Below are positions 1-11,094 of a stretch of 64,000 nucleotides of DNA, piece after piece; position 1 is the stretch's first letter; every line of letters starts with the position of its first letter. The DNA comes from Blepharisma japonicum (lineage: Eukaryota; Ciliophora; Heterotrichea; Heterotrichida; Blepharismidae). The notes beneath the pieces are model-generated. The model worked only from the letters and a program-made list of their open reading frames with translations, had not been told where the DNA came from and made no database searches. The DNA lies in contig CATKHK010000012.1 of NCBI GenBank assembly GCA_949751835.1, forward strand, positions 551,522-615,521, in the 5' to 3' direction. Position numbers and translations under genes: made by a program.

Positions 1-399
1 AATAAAAATCATTGGGATTTTTAAATGCAGGTATTTAATCTAAATAAATAATAAATGCCAAGTTTTCGAATGCCATAAAGAGGCTGATATTGTTGAAAGT
101 CTAAAAAAGAGACTATTTTTTATGTGAATCGCATTGTCTTGAGCAGGTAATGAAGTCTAATTCTGTTTTTAAAATAAAATATTTAGCTCATATAAACCTA
201 AACAGTTTATCTCTTTTGACATATAAAATTATAGAAATTAAAAATAGAACGATTGAAGATAGGAAAAATTTGGAAAAGATATTGACATAATAATTGAAAA
301 ATATAAAAACAGCTGAAAATAGCTCTTAAAACTAAAGAAAAAATAGTAGCAGAAATGGATGTGCAATTCAAATGTTCAATTTTATTTTGGAAAGTTTCA

Positions 400-1067
400 A
401 AACTATTTAAAATTTTTTTATTGTCATAAAATTAATATTGTTATAAAAACTATGCTCAAATTGGCCAGACAAGTCATTTCATCAAGAAAATCGTTAGGAA
501 ATTAAATATTTCAGACGTGCTGATGTCCAATCCCTTTTTTTCTTCTTCCAATAAGCAAGAATTAGTTGGAATGCTATTTTGCGTGACTATATTATTTTTC
601 TTTCCAAAATATAATAGTTAAAATATAGACAAAATTCATCTCAAATTATATTATATTTTCAATTCCATTAATATCAGCTTTTAACCTTAGCATTTCTTCA
701 CTTAATCTTACCATTACTTCACTAATAGATTTCTCATTTAGTATCTATCAATTTTTTTTTCCTTTCTTCAGGCTAATCTCATTCAGTCTTCTGTAAAGCT
801 TATCAAAATTTAACTACTTAAAATTTTCATTTTATGATTGAGTATTATATTTAATGACGTACAAGTCTCAGAAAATTGGTTTAAATCCTCAAAGGTGCTG
901 ATCTCATCGTTTTTTTGAATATCAATTTTTTGACAATGATAAGTTAAAGTTTCATAGTGACGGATATGATGGCTAAAATGACCTTTAAAAAATGCTGAAG
1001 GAGATTGGCAAGTGCATTGAATTACAGGCAGATTTTGGTAGCTTTCGCTTGAACAAGTAAAATCCAT
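400..1067 (-). pseudogene. Relic of a zinc-module/pentapeptide/WD40 gene
   Basis: The first 85 codons from 1067 match the start of the intact gene at 3082-5013: the Cys/His module and the following coiled coil align residue by residue, although the fifth Cys of the module is lost (the stretch reads FFKGH where the intact copy reads LICKVH). Downstream, the bases around 440-510 and 540-760 still resemble the corresponding stretch of the intact gene (for example the segment around 4440-4505), but the frame is broken by stops and indels. The pentapeptide and WD40 parts are not recognisable. I read this as an old third copy of the cassette seen at 1785-5013 and 9750-13010. The left boundary is uncertain. 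Confidence 0.7.
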
Positions 1068-1784
1068 CTTTCTATAAATTATAAATTTATTATATAGACT
1101 ATAGGCTTAGCAAAAACTCATTTAGTAAATAAAAATATTAAAACTGATTTATTCAATTGAAAATTATTTAGCTTTGAATTTATAAAAGATATAGATTTAA
1201 CTGGTGAGTGATTTTAAAACTCTTATTATACGATAAAACTCAAGCAGAAGTTGATAAGAGCATAATATTCGTTCAAATTCTAATCTAAAAATTCTCATTA
1301 TATCTTTAATAACCGATATTTCATCTATCTTTGGGAACCAGAATAGTACTGCTTATAAATTTTTCATTTGAGGCAAAGAGTTGAATTTTTTTCTAAGATT
1401 ATTATGAATGTTTTAGATGCACTTGAAAGATTGTTTTAATCTTCAACACTTTTTCTCCAATAATTGATATATTTGTTAGTAACGCACCTTTTAAGGATGA
1501 TATTTACAAAGATCTGCTGGTTTATCAGAACATGAGCATTTCGAAAAGAAGTGATAGTGCATGCAAACAAGACAGCTGATTTCCATATATATTTTATTTT
1601 ATGAATTAAAACGATTTTGTAGATTCGTATTACCTCTACCAAAAAAATGCACTAATAAATTATTATTATTATCTTTGTTATTAATAACAGTTCCAGCTAG
1701 TTCAGCCTTTTATTTAGTGTAAACAATCTGCTGTTATTCTAATTTTACAAAAATAATTCAGAAAATTAATTAAATATAAAATAT
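1068..1784. other. Intergenic, no gene seen
   Basis: AT-rich spacer. I see no coding frame with recognisable similarity and no RNA gene. Short open frames on the minus strand near 1436-1642 have no supporting features. Confidence 0.5.
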
Positions 1785-3110
1785 ATGGCTTCTTGCCAAA
1801 TATCAGAATGTTTAAACAATCCTGAAGTATACTGCAAGTGCTCTAGGAATGATCTCTTTTTCTGCGAATTTCATTTCCCTGATCATTTAGTGTCTTGTAG
1901 CTACGATCATAAAATAAAACATCTAGTCCCAAAAAATCTAAATAACCTTTCTCAACTATTGGCTAAAATAGACGATGTTCGTAATGGAATAGCAAGAATT
2001 CAGGAAAAATTAGAAAATAGTATTCAAAAATGTGAGATCAAATTAAAGCAAGCACTTGAGCTTAAAAATAAATTAGCTCCCGAACTGGATGCAGCAATTA
2101 AAGCGTGTGATATTATTGAACAATTGGCTAATAAACCAATTTTTGAAAGAGAATATTACACTCCTTTGGAATATTTAATTAAAACTAATGATGATGTTTG
2201 GGAGATTTTAGAACAAATTAAGCCTCCTAGAATGGAAAAGATAAAGCCATATGAAGATAAATGCAAAAAATGAAACTTTTATAGTACAACTGTCTGTCAC
2301 TTGCTAAATAATTATAATTCTTATTGCATGTTTTTTGAAGAAACTAAAGAAGCAAATGTATTCTCCCTAAGCTATTTTGACGGAGAAAATAGCGGTAATA
2401 TAGATAGTGATAAATTTGAACCTCACTCAAGAATAATGCTAATAAGTCCTTATGAAGTATTAATGACTGGAGGATTTAAAAAGCCTAAGACATGCAGAAT
2501 TATCAACCTAAAGAGTAAAACGATCTCAGAAGAGGCTGATTTGAATTGCGAAAGGCTATGACATTGCTGCGCCTTTATTAAAGGCTATCCTGCAGTAATT
2601 GGTGGAAGGTTTAAAGCACAAGGAACTAAAAGTGTTGAAATTTTAAAACATGAGAAGTGAAAAGAAATTGCTCCGCTTAATTACCCTAGAAGCTCTCCTG
2701 CAGCTTCTACATTATTTGATAAGGTTTATGTATATGGAGGGGGTTTTGCAATCTTCGAAGTTTTCAATGAAAAGTTAAAAGCATGGCATGAATTAAAATG
2801 TAATATAGCTGAAACCCCAACAGTAAGTGTAGGCCTTATTAGTCTATACAATGATTTTATACTAGTTTTTGGAGGAGTTTTTAATGCTAAAATCCTTTAC
2901 AATGATATTAAAAAAGCTGATCTTACCACTGGAAAAGTAACTCCTATCATCTCGCTAAAAAAAGAAGGGAAATTTTCATATGGAAATCATATAATCAGAC
3001 GCAAATTTATAAAATCTTTCAATTCTTCAGAAATAATCGAATTTGAAATAAGACAAGAAATTAGCTTACTTAATCAAGAATTTAAGCCTTCTTTTGCTTT
3101 ATCGAATTAG
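1785..3110 (+). CDS. Zinc-module protein with Kelch/beta-propeller-like C-terminus (copy A)
   Basis: A 441-residue protein read through three in-frame TGA (Trp) codons at 2271, 2559 and 2658, ending in TAG. Residues 4-42 form the Cys/His module (C4, C9, C17, C19, C27, H30, H34, H42), suited to two zinc ions and resembling B-box or AN1 fingers. A Lys/Glu-rich coiled coil follows at about residues 60-115. The C-terminal 270 residues contain recurring blocks such as VYVYGGG and LVFGGVFNA, typical of Kelch blades, so I infer a degenerate propeller. The closest relative in the window is the broken copy at 9750-11059. Its 3' end overlaps the tail of the convergent gene 3082-5013 by 29 bases. Likely a cytoplasmic adaptor or E3-like protein by analogy with TRIM/Kelch proteins. 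No catalytic residues are visible. Confidence 0.85.
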
Positions 3111-5013
3111 CTATAAGAAGCTGTGATGCTGGAGAAGCCCATAATAAGTCTTCAACTAATGATATTAATTTTGATCATATAATTGATTCTTCGATTTTTT
3201 TCCTTGCATTTGAGTCATTATCGATTTTTCAAATTTTTAACGTACCATCAAAGCTGCCTGATACAAGTAATTGATCTGACCAGGAAAGAGATGATACGGT
3301 TTTAGAATGGCCACAACATAGTAATTCTGGGTGATTTTCGATCAAAACAGAGTTATTTTGTCATAAGCTTCAGACTGTTACTGACCCTCCAAAATTTCCA
3401 ACAGCTAAAAGTTTTCACTTTTGGTTTCATTTTATTGCATTAATCTCATATGCTTCACCATTATGAAATGCAATAGGTCTTTCGGTAGACAAAAAATCCC
3501 AAATATAAATATATGCGTCTTTTCCTGCGAATGCCAGATAATTATCCCAATAAATTCATTCAAGTGCATATATATCGTTTATGGGCCATTCTTTTATATG
3601 CAATTCAGGCCTTATTAGGTAGGTAGAGTCTCATATATTAACACTTCCATTTCCAGAGTATGCAAGATATCGACCTGAGGGTGACCATGCCACTAGTGTT
3701 GGACAGAACTGAAGATTTTGTTGGAAAATATTACTCTCTTCATCATAATACGTTACTACTACATATTTTTCATCATTACACCAAGCAATTCTATAGTCAT
3801 TTGGAGCTCATGAAATATTTGATATTCGCGCATTGCATACATGCAATTTTTTAACTAGGTTTCTAGATGATGGCTCTCATATAAAAATATATCCCCGATA
3901 ATCGCCTGATATTACAAATTTATCGTCATATGACCATGATGTAGTTTGAAGACATAAATATATTGTCTCATCTGTTAGAATACCTACAATTTCTTTAGAG
4001 TGAATATCTCATATGTTGATTCTTAATGTTTGGGATACAGCAATATATTTCCCACTATGAGAAATTGATAAATCTTTTATTTCATCAACCCATTGCTGGT
4101 TTATTTTTAAAGTTGGTAGATTGACATTATTGGATGTAATATTTAAAAATTGGGCTCTTGATATGTTGCAATGATCTAAGTCTGAGTCACTAAAATCTGT
4201 CTTATAAAATATCCCTCCAGATAAATTTGCATAAGGTATTTTAACATTTTTAAAATCCTTATTATTGAATGAGTAATTTGCCTTAACTAAAATAGACACA
4301 GAATTTGACGCAGCTAAGGCTAAATTTTCATTATTCCTTGTTTGAAAAATGATATTGCAGAGTAAATTTTGATGATTTTGAGTTAAAGTTTTAAAATTAT
4401 TTAAAAGCTCTTCATCGTTGCATAAATTGATATTGTTATAAAAACTACACTCAAGTTGGTCAGGCAAGGTATTTTCATCAAGAGAATTGAGAAAATTTAA
4501 TATTTCAGGAAAACTAACTTTTAAAGCTTTTTCTTCTTCTAATAGGTAAGAATTTGTTGATTCAGCAATCTGTACATTTTCAATTCCATAAATATCAGCT
4601 TCTAAGATTGCTATTTCCTCAGTTAATTTTTCTATAGCTTCAATACCAGATTTCTCATTTAATGTTAATTCCTGATTTAATGCTTCTTTTGTTTTTTCAA
4701 TAAAATTGTTTAGCTCAATCAATCTCCTGTAAAGCACATCTATACTTGATTCCATAATACCGGTTATTTTCTGATCAAGAGTTATTTTTAACAATTTACA
4801 AGTTTCAGAAAATTTGGTTAATTCTTGAATAATTCTAGACTTCGCCTCCTCGTTCTTATGATAGTCAAGTTTTTTAGTGCGATGAGTTAAAGTTCCGAAG
4901 CGGCGTACATGATCGTTAATATGAACTTTACAAATAAGTGTTGGAGGATTTTTGCAAGAACATTGAATTACAGAAATATTTTGGCAGCCTTGGCTTGAAC
5001 AAATAAAATTCAT
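3082..5013 (-). CDS. Zinc-module/pentapeptide/WD40 protein (copy A)
   Basis: A 643-residue protein in one frame with many TGA-encoded Trp. The N-terminus has C5, C10, C18, C20, C28, H31, H35, H44, the shared zinc module. A coiled coil spans about residues 65-165. A helical block follows, with the motif ALAASNSVSILVKA near residue 230. Next is a short pentapeptide-like run (PYANLSGGIF, then YKTDFSDSDLDHCNI), then a WD40 propeller of about seven blades from residue 310 on, with TGA supplying the Trp of most W-D ends (for example VNIWD, IYIWD, LKIWK). Known use of such propellers is protein scaffolding. It converges with the Kelch-like gene and shares 29 bases with it. Related proteins lacking the zinc module lie at 34897-37101 and 37326-39707. 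Confidence 0.88.
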
Positions 5014-5406
5014 CTTTCTATAAATTTAATATTTATGCAATAGTTATAGAATTAGAAGATATTCTGCAATAGCGGTAAGAGAAGTAGTATATTTCTTTAA
5101 AGATTAATCCTTTAATGATGACTTAATGTTTATATGCTGTTATATTATTTATATAGCACAGGTGAAATTTGGAAACATCATTGAACTAAAGAAATATTTG
5201 CTTCTGGCTCTAACTCAGCAAAAAGCAAATCCTACGATACTACAAAAATTATATAAGAGATATAAAATGATTACTCAGAATGACCAAGCCTTGCATACAA
5301 ATAATGAAGGAGGATAAATTCAAAAATTATCAGTGCAGCTTATGTAATTGGATACAGAAACAAAGAGGAAAGACCATAAAACTAGCAAAAAGAAATATTA
5401 AAAATA

Positions 5407-5788
5407 TTATAATTTTTTAAGCATTGAATGTATTATTCTTTCTATATCTAAATCTTGATGATCATAATCAATTAATATATAAACTCTTAGTTTATAATAC
5501 TTTTTTTTCATTATCAAATATAATAGCTAATCTTGTTATTGTATCTTCTAACCCTTTCGTTCCTTTAGTTTGGACTGTCTTACATAATTTTCGAAAATAT
5601 TTATCATCTGAAACACATCTTCCATTATATACAAATAATCCCTGGAAATACAAAAGACTATCAATATAATTCCATGACATTTCTGTCAGAATTTCTTCTC
5701 CTCCATCAAAATAGCCAGCATTTATTGGATAATCTCAGGTACTATTTGAATGCATTGATTGATAGACTTGACATGGATACAAAGAAAA
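5407..5788 (-). pseudogene. Fragment of an unrecognised protein-coding gene
   Basis: About 105 codons on the minus strand look genuinely coding, running from FSLYPCQVYQ through INAGYFDGGEE and SWNYIDSLLYFQGLF to TRLAIIFDNE. The frame then breaks in a run of eight A (near 5508-5518) and continues one frame over as YYKLRVYILIDYDHQDLDIE to a TAA at 5407. There is an in-frame TGA, fitting Trp. The upstream end meets a TAA before any ATG, so the N-terminus is missing. I do not recognise the family. It is either a decayed gene or one with a sequencing slip in the A run plus a lost start. Confidence 0.5.
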
Positions 5789-6913
5789 TTAAGTGAAAAA
5801 TCACCTAGAAAATCGTTCTCTTAGACATATAGCAAACAAATTTAGATTTGTCAGACTTATAAAACATTCTGGAAATTAAGTAATTTTTGGATTGGGCTTC
5901 ACTCAGCAAATTTCGCAAGAAAAATATAACACTATTAAAATTGCGCAATAATTTGGCATGGAGCCATTTCTCTACTCTCTTGTGTTTAAAATGAAAGGCG
6001 ATACAGACTATTTTATAATTTCATCTACTATGAATTATGATTAATATTTGTATGGATAACTGTTGATTAAGAGACTCCATAAGGCCATATAATTTCTTCA
6101 ACTTTTTGTATATGTATTTTTTCATAATAAGAATTATATTGCTGTTTGCAAAGATAAAAACATCCAGATATGAAGTGCTGATAATAGAGAAATAGTTTCA
6201 TGCCAAATGTTTGCGAACTTTTAAATAATGTGTTTTTTTTTGGAAATTTGAGAGCAAGGTTTTCTCCGAAAATTTACATGCCCATACATACATCTTTTTT
6301 TTTGTGGGAGTAAATCAAACGATCTCTCAACTTAAAGAATGCAAAATCTGGATCCCTTTATTTTTATAATGGCAAGCAATGAATGGCTAAAGAGATCATT
6401 AAAAATTTAGCAGATAAATTTTTCAGATAAATACTCTTTTTATAATCCAAAGCCCCCTAAATTGCATGCTGCAATTCTATAATCATTTTCAAAAGAGACC
6501 ATAAACAGTAGATATACTGTAAGGATTCCATCTTTATCATCAAATAATCATGACACTGTCTTAAAACTCTCATATACAGATTTATGCATAAAATATAAAA
6601 TTTTTGAGAATATGCATCTAAAAATCTAATTGTGTTACAGCAGGGTGCTCACTAAATTCATAAGAAAAATTGTGCTAAATTACAAGTTTTCTGCCTTATT
6701 TGCTTGTTTGAATTTTCCATCAAGGAAGCATCTATCAAGCATCTGTTCGACGACAAATTCCATCTTCTCGTTGACTGACTCGATTATCAGGGTTTTAGCT
6801 TTGTAATTTTACTTGATCACATTTATTGATCGATCCATCGAGAGACTAGGGTTTAGTGAAATCTGTTTATATGTTGAAATAATAGATATATTTCAAGGAT
6901 AATTGAAGGACTT
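5789..6913. other. Spacer with scattered coding-like scraps
   Basis: No intact gene. A short plus-strand frame at 5958-6044 and a minus-strand scrap around 6440-6560 that reads like a WD40 piece (a string ending FENDYRIAACN, similar to NDYRIA in the intact WD40 genes) suggest old gene debris. The rest is AT-rich. Confidence 0.35.
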
Positions 6914-7472
6914 CTAAATAGTTTCTAAATAATAGTAGATTTGAGCTGCTAAGCAAGTCGCCAGCTTATGAGAGTATATGATGGATTTATTCCAGCCTAT
7001 GGATCTCTTGGAGCTGGCTAGAGATTGCAAAAAATACTGGGCTAAGTCTGAAAATTTTTGTCGCGCGAAGGCTTTCACTACTAGGTCTTCATCTTTAAAT
7101 AGATGAATCAAGCTCTTAACTGAGGATAGTGTACTGCCATTTTTTAATATGTTTAGAATAGATTTGCTATAAGGGGTTTTATTTAGATAATAATATAAAA
7201 CATTTGATTCCAGAAAATGCTTAAAATCATAATTTCTAATATTAAAAGATTTCAAGTTTTCTGCTTGCTTTTGTGACCTCCAAGTTATAGTTTTGCGACT
7301 TTTGCTTCAGAAAATTTTTCTTGATGAATTTAGTGAATACTTTGATAGCTGGCCCCCAATCAATTTTCAGGGTGTTGAGGGCTTGATAATTCTTTTCAAA
7401 GGTTTAGCTGATGAGTCTTCTGAAGCTAATAAATTACTGAAAGAAAATGTGCAGAAATATTTGCAGAAGTAG
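6914..7472. other. Two opposed coding-like fragments, unrecognised
   Basis: A minus-strand open frame at 6914-7255 ends in TAG or TAA-type termination and contains SVKSLIHLFKDEDL followed by FSDLAQYFLQSL. A plus-strand frame at about 7300-7472 contains GVEGLIILFKGLADESS and ends VQKYLQK before a TAG. The two resemble each other, so they may be inverted pieces of one helical-repeat gene family. Both lack convincing starts. Function unknown. Confidence 0.3.
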
Positions 7473-7537
7473 CATATATTATAAAGTATTAATAATCATC
7501 AACATTAATATTTAAAGGCATTAAAAATTACTTTTTA

Positions 7538-9214
7538 CTAATTATTTGTGATTATTTTAATTTCTTCAATCTCTTTTTTATTCAAATCAAACTTGAAGTA
7601 GCCCTCTGCATTAATGTATATATATCCTTTATTATATGAACAATACACTTGATTAGGATCATGATTGATTGTTGAGTCAGCTATTCGTCTCCAATTGGTG
7701 TCACTTCCAATTTCGCTTTCATAAATTGATCCCTTTTTGCATTCAATCAAAAATAGTCTATCTGCATTTATCATTATTTTTTTTCTCTTCTCTGTAAATT
7801 GATAAGGAATTGTTGAGAAAGAATTGCGATCAATTGAATATCGCAAAAGATTATTATAAGTTCATCTAGAAATCAAAATATTTCCATTAAATATTATACT
7901 ACTGCAAAGTCAATCAGCTTGTGGCATTCGAGCTAATTTAATTCATCGATTTTGATCCAAATCAAATCTAGTAGATAGAGTAAAATTACTATGTCCTTTT
8001 CCTCCAAAGCAATAGATACTATTGCTGAAATAGATACATGATGAGTTATAACATTTTTCTCCATATGGTAGCACTTCCACCCCACTATTCACATCAATTA
8101 GCACTGTAATTCCAGATAAATTCCAATCACCAAAACAGAATAGTTTGCCATTTGGAAGCTGAGTTATGCAAGTGGCTCAGCTTAGTGGTTGTGGAGTCTC
8201 AAAGATTTTGACTTCTTCAGTTTCAGTTTCAGTATTATAAATTACTAAATCAGTTTGGCCGTTATCATATCTAAGATTATAAAGAGATGTCTTTTGCCGA
8301 TAAGCATTGAGATAATCTTTATAAGCTTGCAGTAGTGGTGGATTATTAAGAGTAGAATTGTTCTGATATGCTGAGCAAGTTGCTCTGAAATCCAGCTCTA
8401 ATTCTGGATTGTTTGGTCTACTCAAGATCTCAGCTGTTTTATTTCTTAAGGTGTCTATATCTTCAAGTTTTCTGTTGATATCATTAGCAGCTGTACTTAT
8501 TTGAGAATTAGGAAAGTTTATTTTATCTTCTTTTGGCTCTTTTAAATTTTTAAACCCTTTCTCGTTTATTATTAAAGAAATCGATTCCTTAACTTTTGCT
8601 GCCTCCGCACTTGTAGCTTTACTATTTTTATTATGATTTTTGGGATCATTTTGCATTTTCCTATCTTCTAGATATGTCTCGCATCTTTCTGTAAAGAAGG
8701 ATCTATTTAAACTCTCGAGTTTTTCATATAATATGGAAAACTGTATTTCGCTGTCATCTCAATCTCTGCCGTTGATGGGAATCAATTTTATTTCTTTAAT
8801 AGCTTCTTCAGGGTGTAAAATCAATAATCCTAATATTGGATCTTCTGAATTTGATAATAGTTTAGACTGTGAAACCTGTGAAAATAAATCATTTATTTCA
8901 CCAAAGCAGCAATCCAGCCTATTTGTGAAAAAATCTAACTCTTTCTCTAAACTAGAAAGATATCTGCTAAAGGAATCGATGATTTTTATTCTCATCTCGT
9001 TATATTTTAACTTTTCTTTTGTAAGGAACTCAAGAATTGCTTCTCTTGTCCCTTCACAAGGCTGCATAAAAATTGATTCAAGTTTATGAATGCTATTAGA
9101 CAAGTTTACATGATTCACGATATGCAGTTCACAAGATAAAGTTTCAGGAGAGGAGCATTTGCATGCATATAGAACCTCTTTTATACACCCTTTCTTAAAA
9201 CATTTCTTCTCCAT
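7538..9214 (-). CDS. Zinc-module/Kelch-like protein
   Basis: A 558-residue protein, one frame with several TGA as Trp, ending TAG. Ligands C5, C10, C18, C20, C28, H31, H35, H43 form the zinc module. The linker carries CEGTREAILEFLTKEK, a motif nearly repeated in the TPR proteins at 58-62 kb (VEGTKEAILSFL). A coiled coil and a Lys/Asn-rich stretch follow, then the conserved block RPNNPELELDF and QAYKDYLNAYRQKTSLY. From about residue 340 there are Kelch-like blades (LPNGKLFCFG, IYFSNSIYCFGGKG). Relatives are 54116-55216 and 56517-57569, which have the C-terminal half but not the zinc module. Probably a cytoplasmic adaptor; substrate unknown. Confidence 0.87.
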
Positions 9215-9749
9215 TATATAATAATTATTAGATAACGATTTTTAAAGCCATTTGCATTATTCAAATTATGATTATTGAAAGCTAACTAAACTAATTTCCA
9301 TTTTCATTAATAAATATACAGGCATTTTCTTAAAAATTTTTCATGATCATTTGCTTGATGATAATGCATGTCTATTAAGTTACAATTAAGCTTGCGTGTA
9401 AAAATAATAAGCTCATATTTTGATCTTATATAGAAAAAATATGCAAAATTTAAATGCTCAAAAGTACCATTAAAGCTATAAATTCTTTATATTTTTAGCT
9501 TAATCTTTTAAATCAAGAGCATATAGGATTAATTTGCCTTCCTTTGTGACCAAACCATGCATTCCAAAACGAAAAAGTTTTTTTCATAAAACTAATTATT
9601 TTTTATTGTATTTTTTCTGATTCCTTTATATCCAGTGACTTCAACATTATTGAGCTATATAAAATGTTTTGTTTTTCTTAGCATCGTTACATTTTGCAGC
9701 AAACTCTCTGAGTCTTAAACTTAAACTTTTGCATTTTTAATAAAACTAA
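9215..9749. other. Divergent intergenic spacer
   Basis: 535 bases between two divergent genes, presumably holding both promoters. AT-rich; I see no defined motif or gene. Confidence 0.5.
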
Positions 9750-11059
9750 ATGGACGAATGCAAGATAATAGGGTGTCTTTCAAAGGCTGAAATGTATGCT
9801 AGATGTGAAGAAAAAAAGCATTATTTATGCAGAGAGCATTTTTCTGATCACATAATTAGCTGTAGCATTCCTCACAAAGTAAAGCGTATGATTCCAAGAA
9901 ACCTAAATAATTGCTTTCAGTTAATGGGTAAAATAGCAGAAGTTCGTCGTGAAACAGCAGAAACTCGAGAGGAGTGAGAAAATCATTGAGGAGAAATAAT
10001 TAGAAAATATCAATCTAAGCTGGACTTAGCCCTTGAGGCAAAAAATAAGCTACTCTCCGAGCTAGATTCTACAATTCGGATGTGCGATTTTATTTTAGGC
10101 AGGATTAAAACGCCAATTTTTGAAAAAGATTATTACACCCAATGGGAGTATTTACTTATAACTAATGATGATATTCAAAGAGAAATTTTAGATGAAATAA
10201 AGCCGGCTAGAATAGAAAAGGTAGAATGGCACAAAGGCATATGCAAAAAAATAAATTTTTATAGCTCAACATTTTGCCATCTTCTGAATAATTATAATTC
10301 GTATTGTATATATCTTGGAAATAATATAGAACTTGATTTACCACATTTAAGCTACAATCAAAATAAGTTAGATAGCCCCAAATTCGAATTTCATCAAGAA
10401 TAATGCTAATCAGTCCTCATGAAGTATTAATACCTGGAGGTCTTAAGAAGCCTAAGAGATGCAGGATTATTGATCTCAGATGTGGAACAATCACTAAAAC
10501 TGCTGATTTAAACTTTGAAAGATTTTGGCATTGCTGCACCTTTATTATGGGTTACCCTGGTGTTATAGGTGGGAAATTTGGAGAAGATGGTATAAAAAGA
10601 GTCGAAATTTTTAAGCATAAGAGATGAAAAGAAATTTCCTCATTAAACTACCCAAGAATAAGCCCTGTGGCTTCTTTATTATTTGACAAAGTTTATGTAT
10701 TTAGAGGTGATAATAGCAAATCCATTGAAATATTTAATGAAAATGATAGAAATTGGCACGAATTAAAATGTGATATTTTTGAAACCCCCTCAGTAAGCTT
10801 GGGCATGGTGAGTCTGTCAGATGACTTTCTATTAGTTTTTGGTGGAGTGTTTAATAGCACAAACTATTTTGATGATGCTCATAAAATTTGCCTAAGCACT
10901 AGAAAAGCAACATCCATAGAAAAATTGGAAAAAGTTGGAAAATTTTCATACAATTCTCATATAGTCAGAGGTAAGTTTCTAAAATCTTTTATGTATTCTG
11001 TTGATTGTGAAGTGGCAATTCAATACGATATAAAACAAGAAATCTGCTTATTTAATTAA
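9750..11059 (+). pseudogene. Zinc-module/Kelch-like gene, copy B, with a frameshift
   Basis: Aligns along its whole length with the intact gene 1785-3110, including the zinc module (C4, C9, C19, C27, H30, H34, H42), the coiled coil, PIFEKDYYT, and the propeller blocks LVFGGVFN and DKVYVFRG. TGA is Trp at 9975, 9987 and 10625. One base is missing relative to copy A near 10395-10402, where copy A reads H-S-R-I-M and copy B runs into TAA. The frame resumes at 10403. The third Cys of the module is replaced (YAR against YCK). It converges on 11095-13010 with a 35-base gap. Either a young pseudogene or a single-base assembly error; the parallel decay of its partner favours the former. Confidence 0.65.
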
Positions 11060-11094
11060 GATTAAGTCTCATTCCGCTTTATTAAATTTTCTAT

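Noticed and set aside
7290-7420. Minus-strand frame reading LNTLKIDWGPAIKVFTKFIK
   Set aside because: Three frames are open here; the plus-strand frame resembles the nearby fragment better, so this one is probably a shadow.
10398-10406. Programmed frameshift at the TAA in copy B, as in Euplotes
   Set aside because: The needed shift is -1, there is no slippery site, and copy A shows simply one more base.
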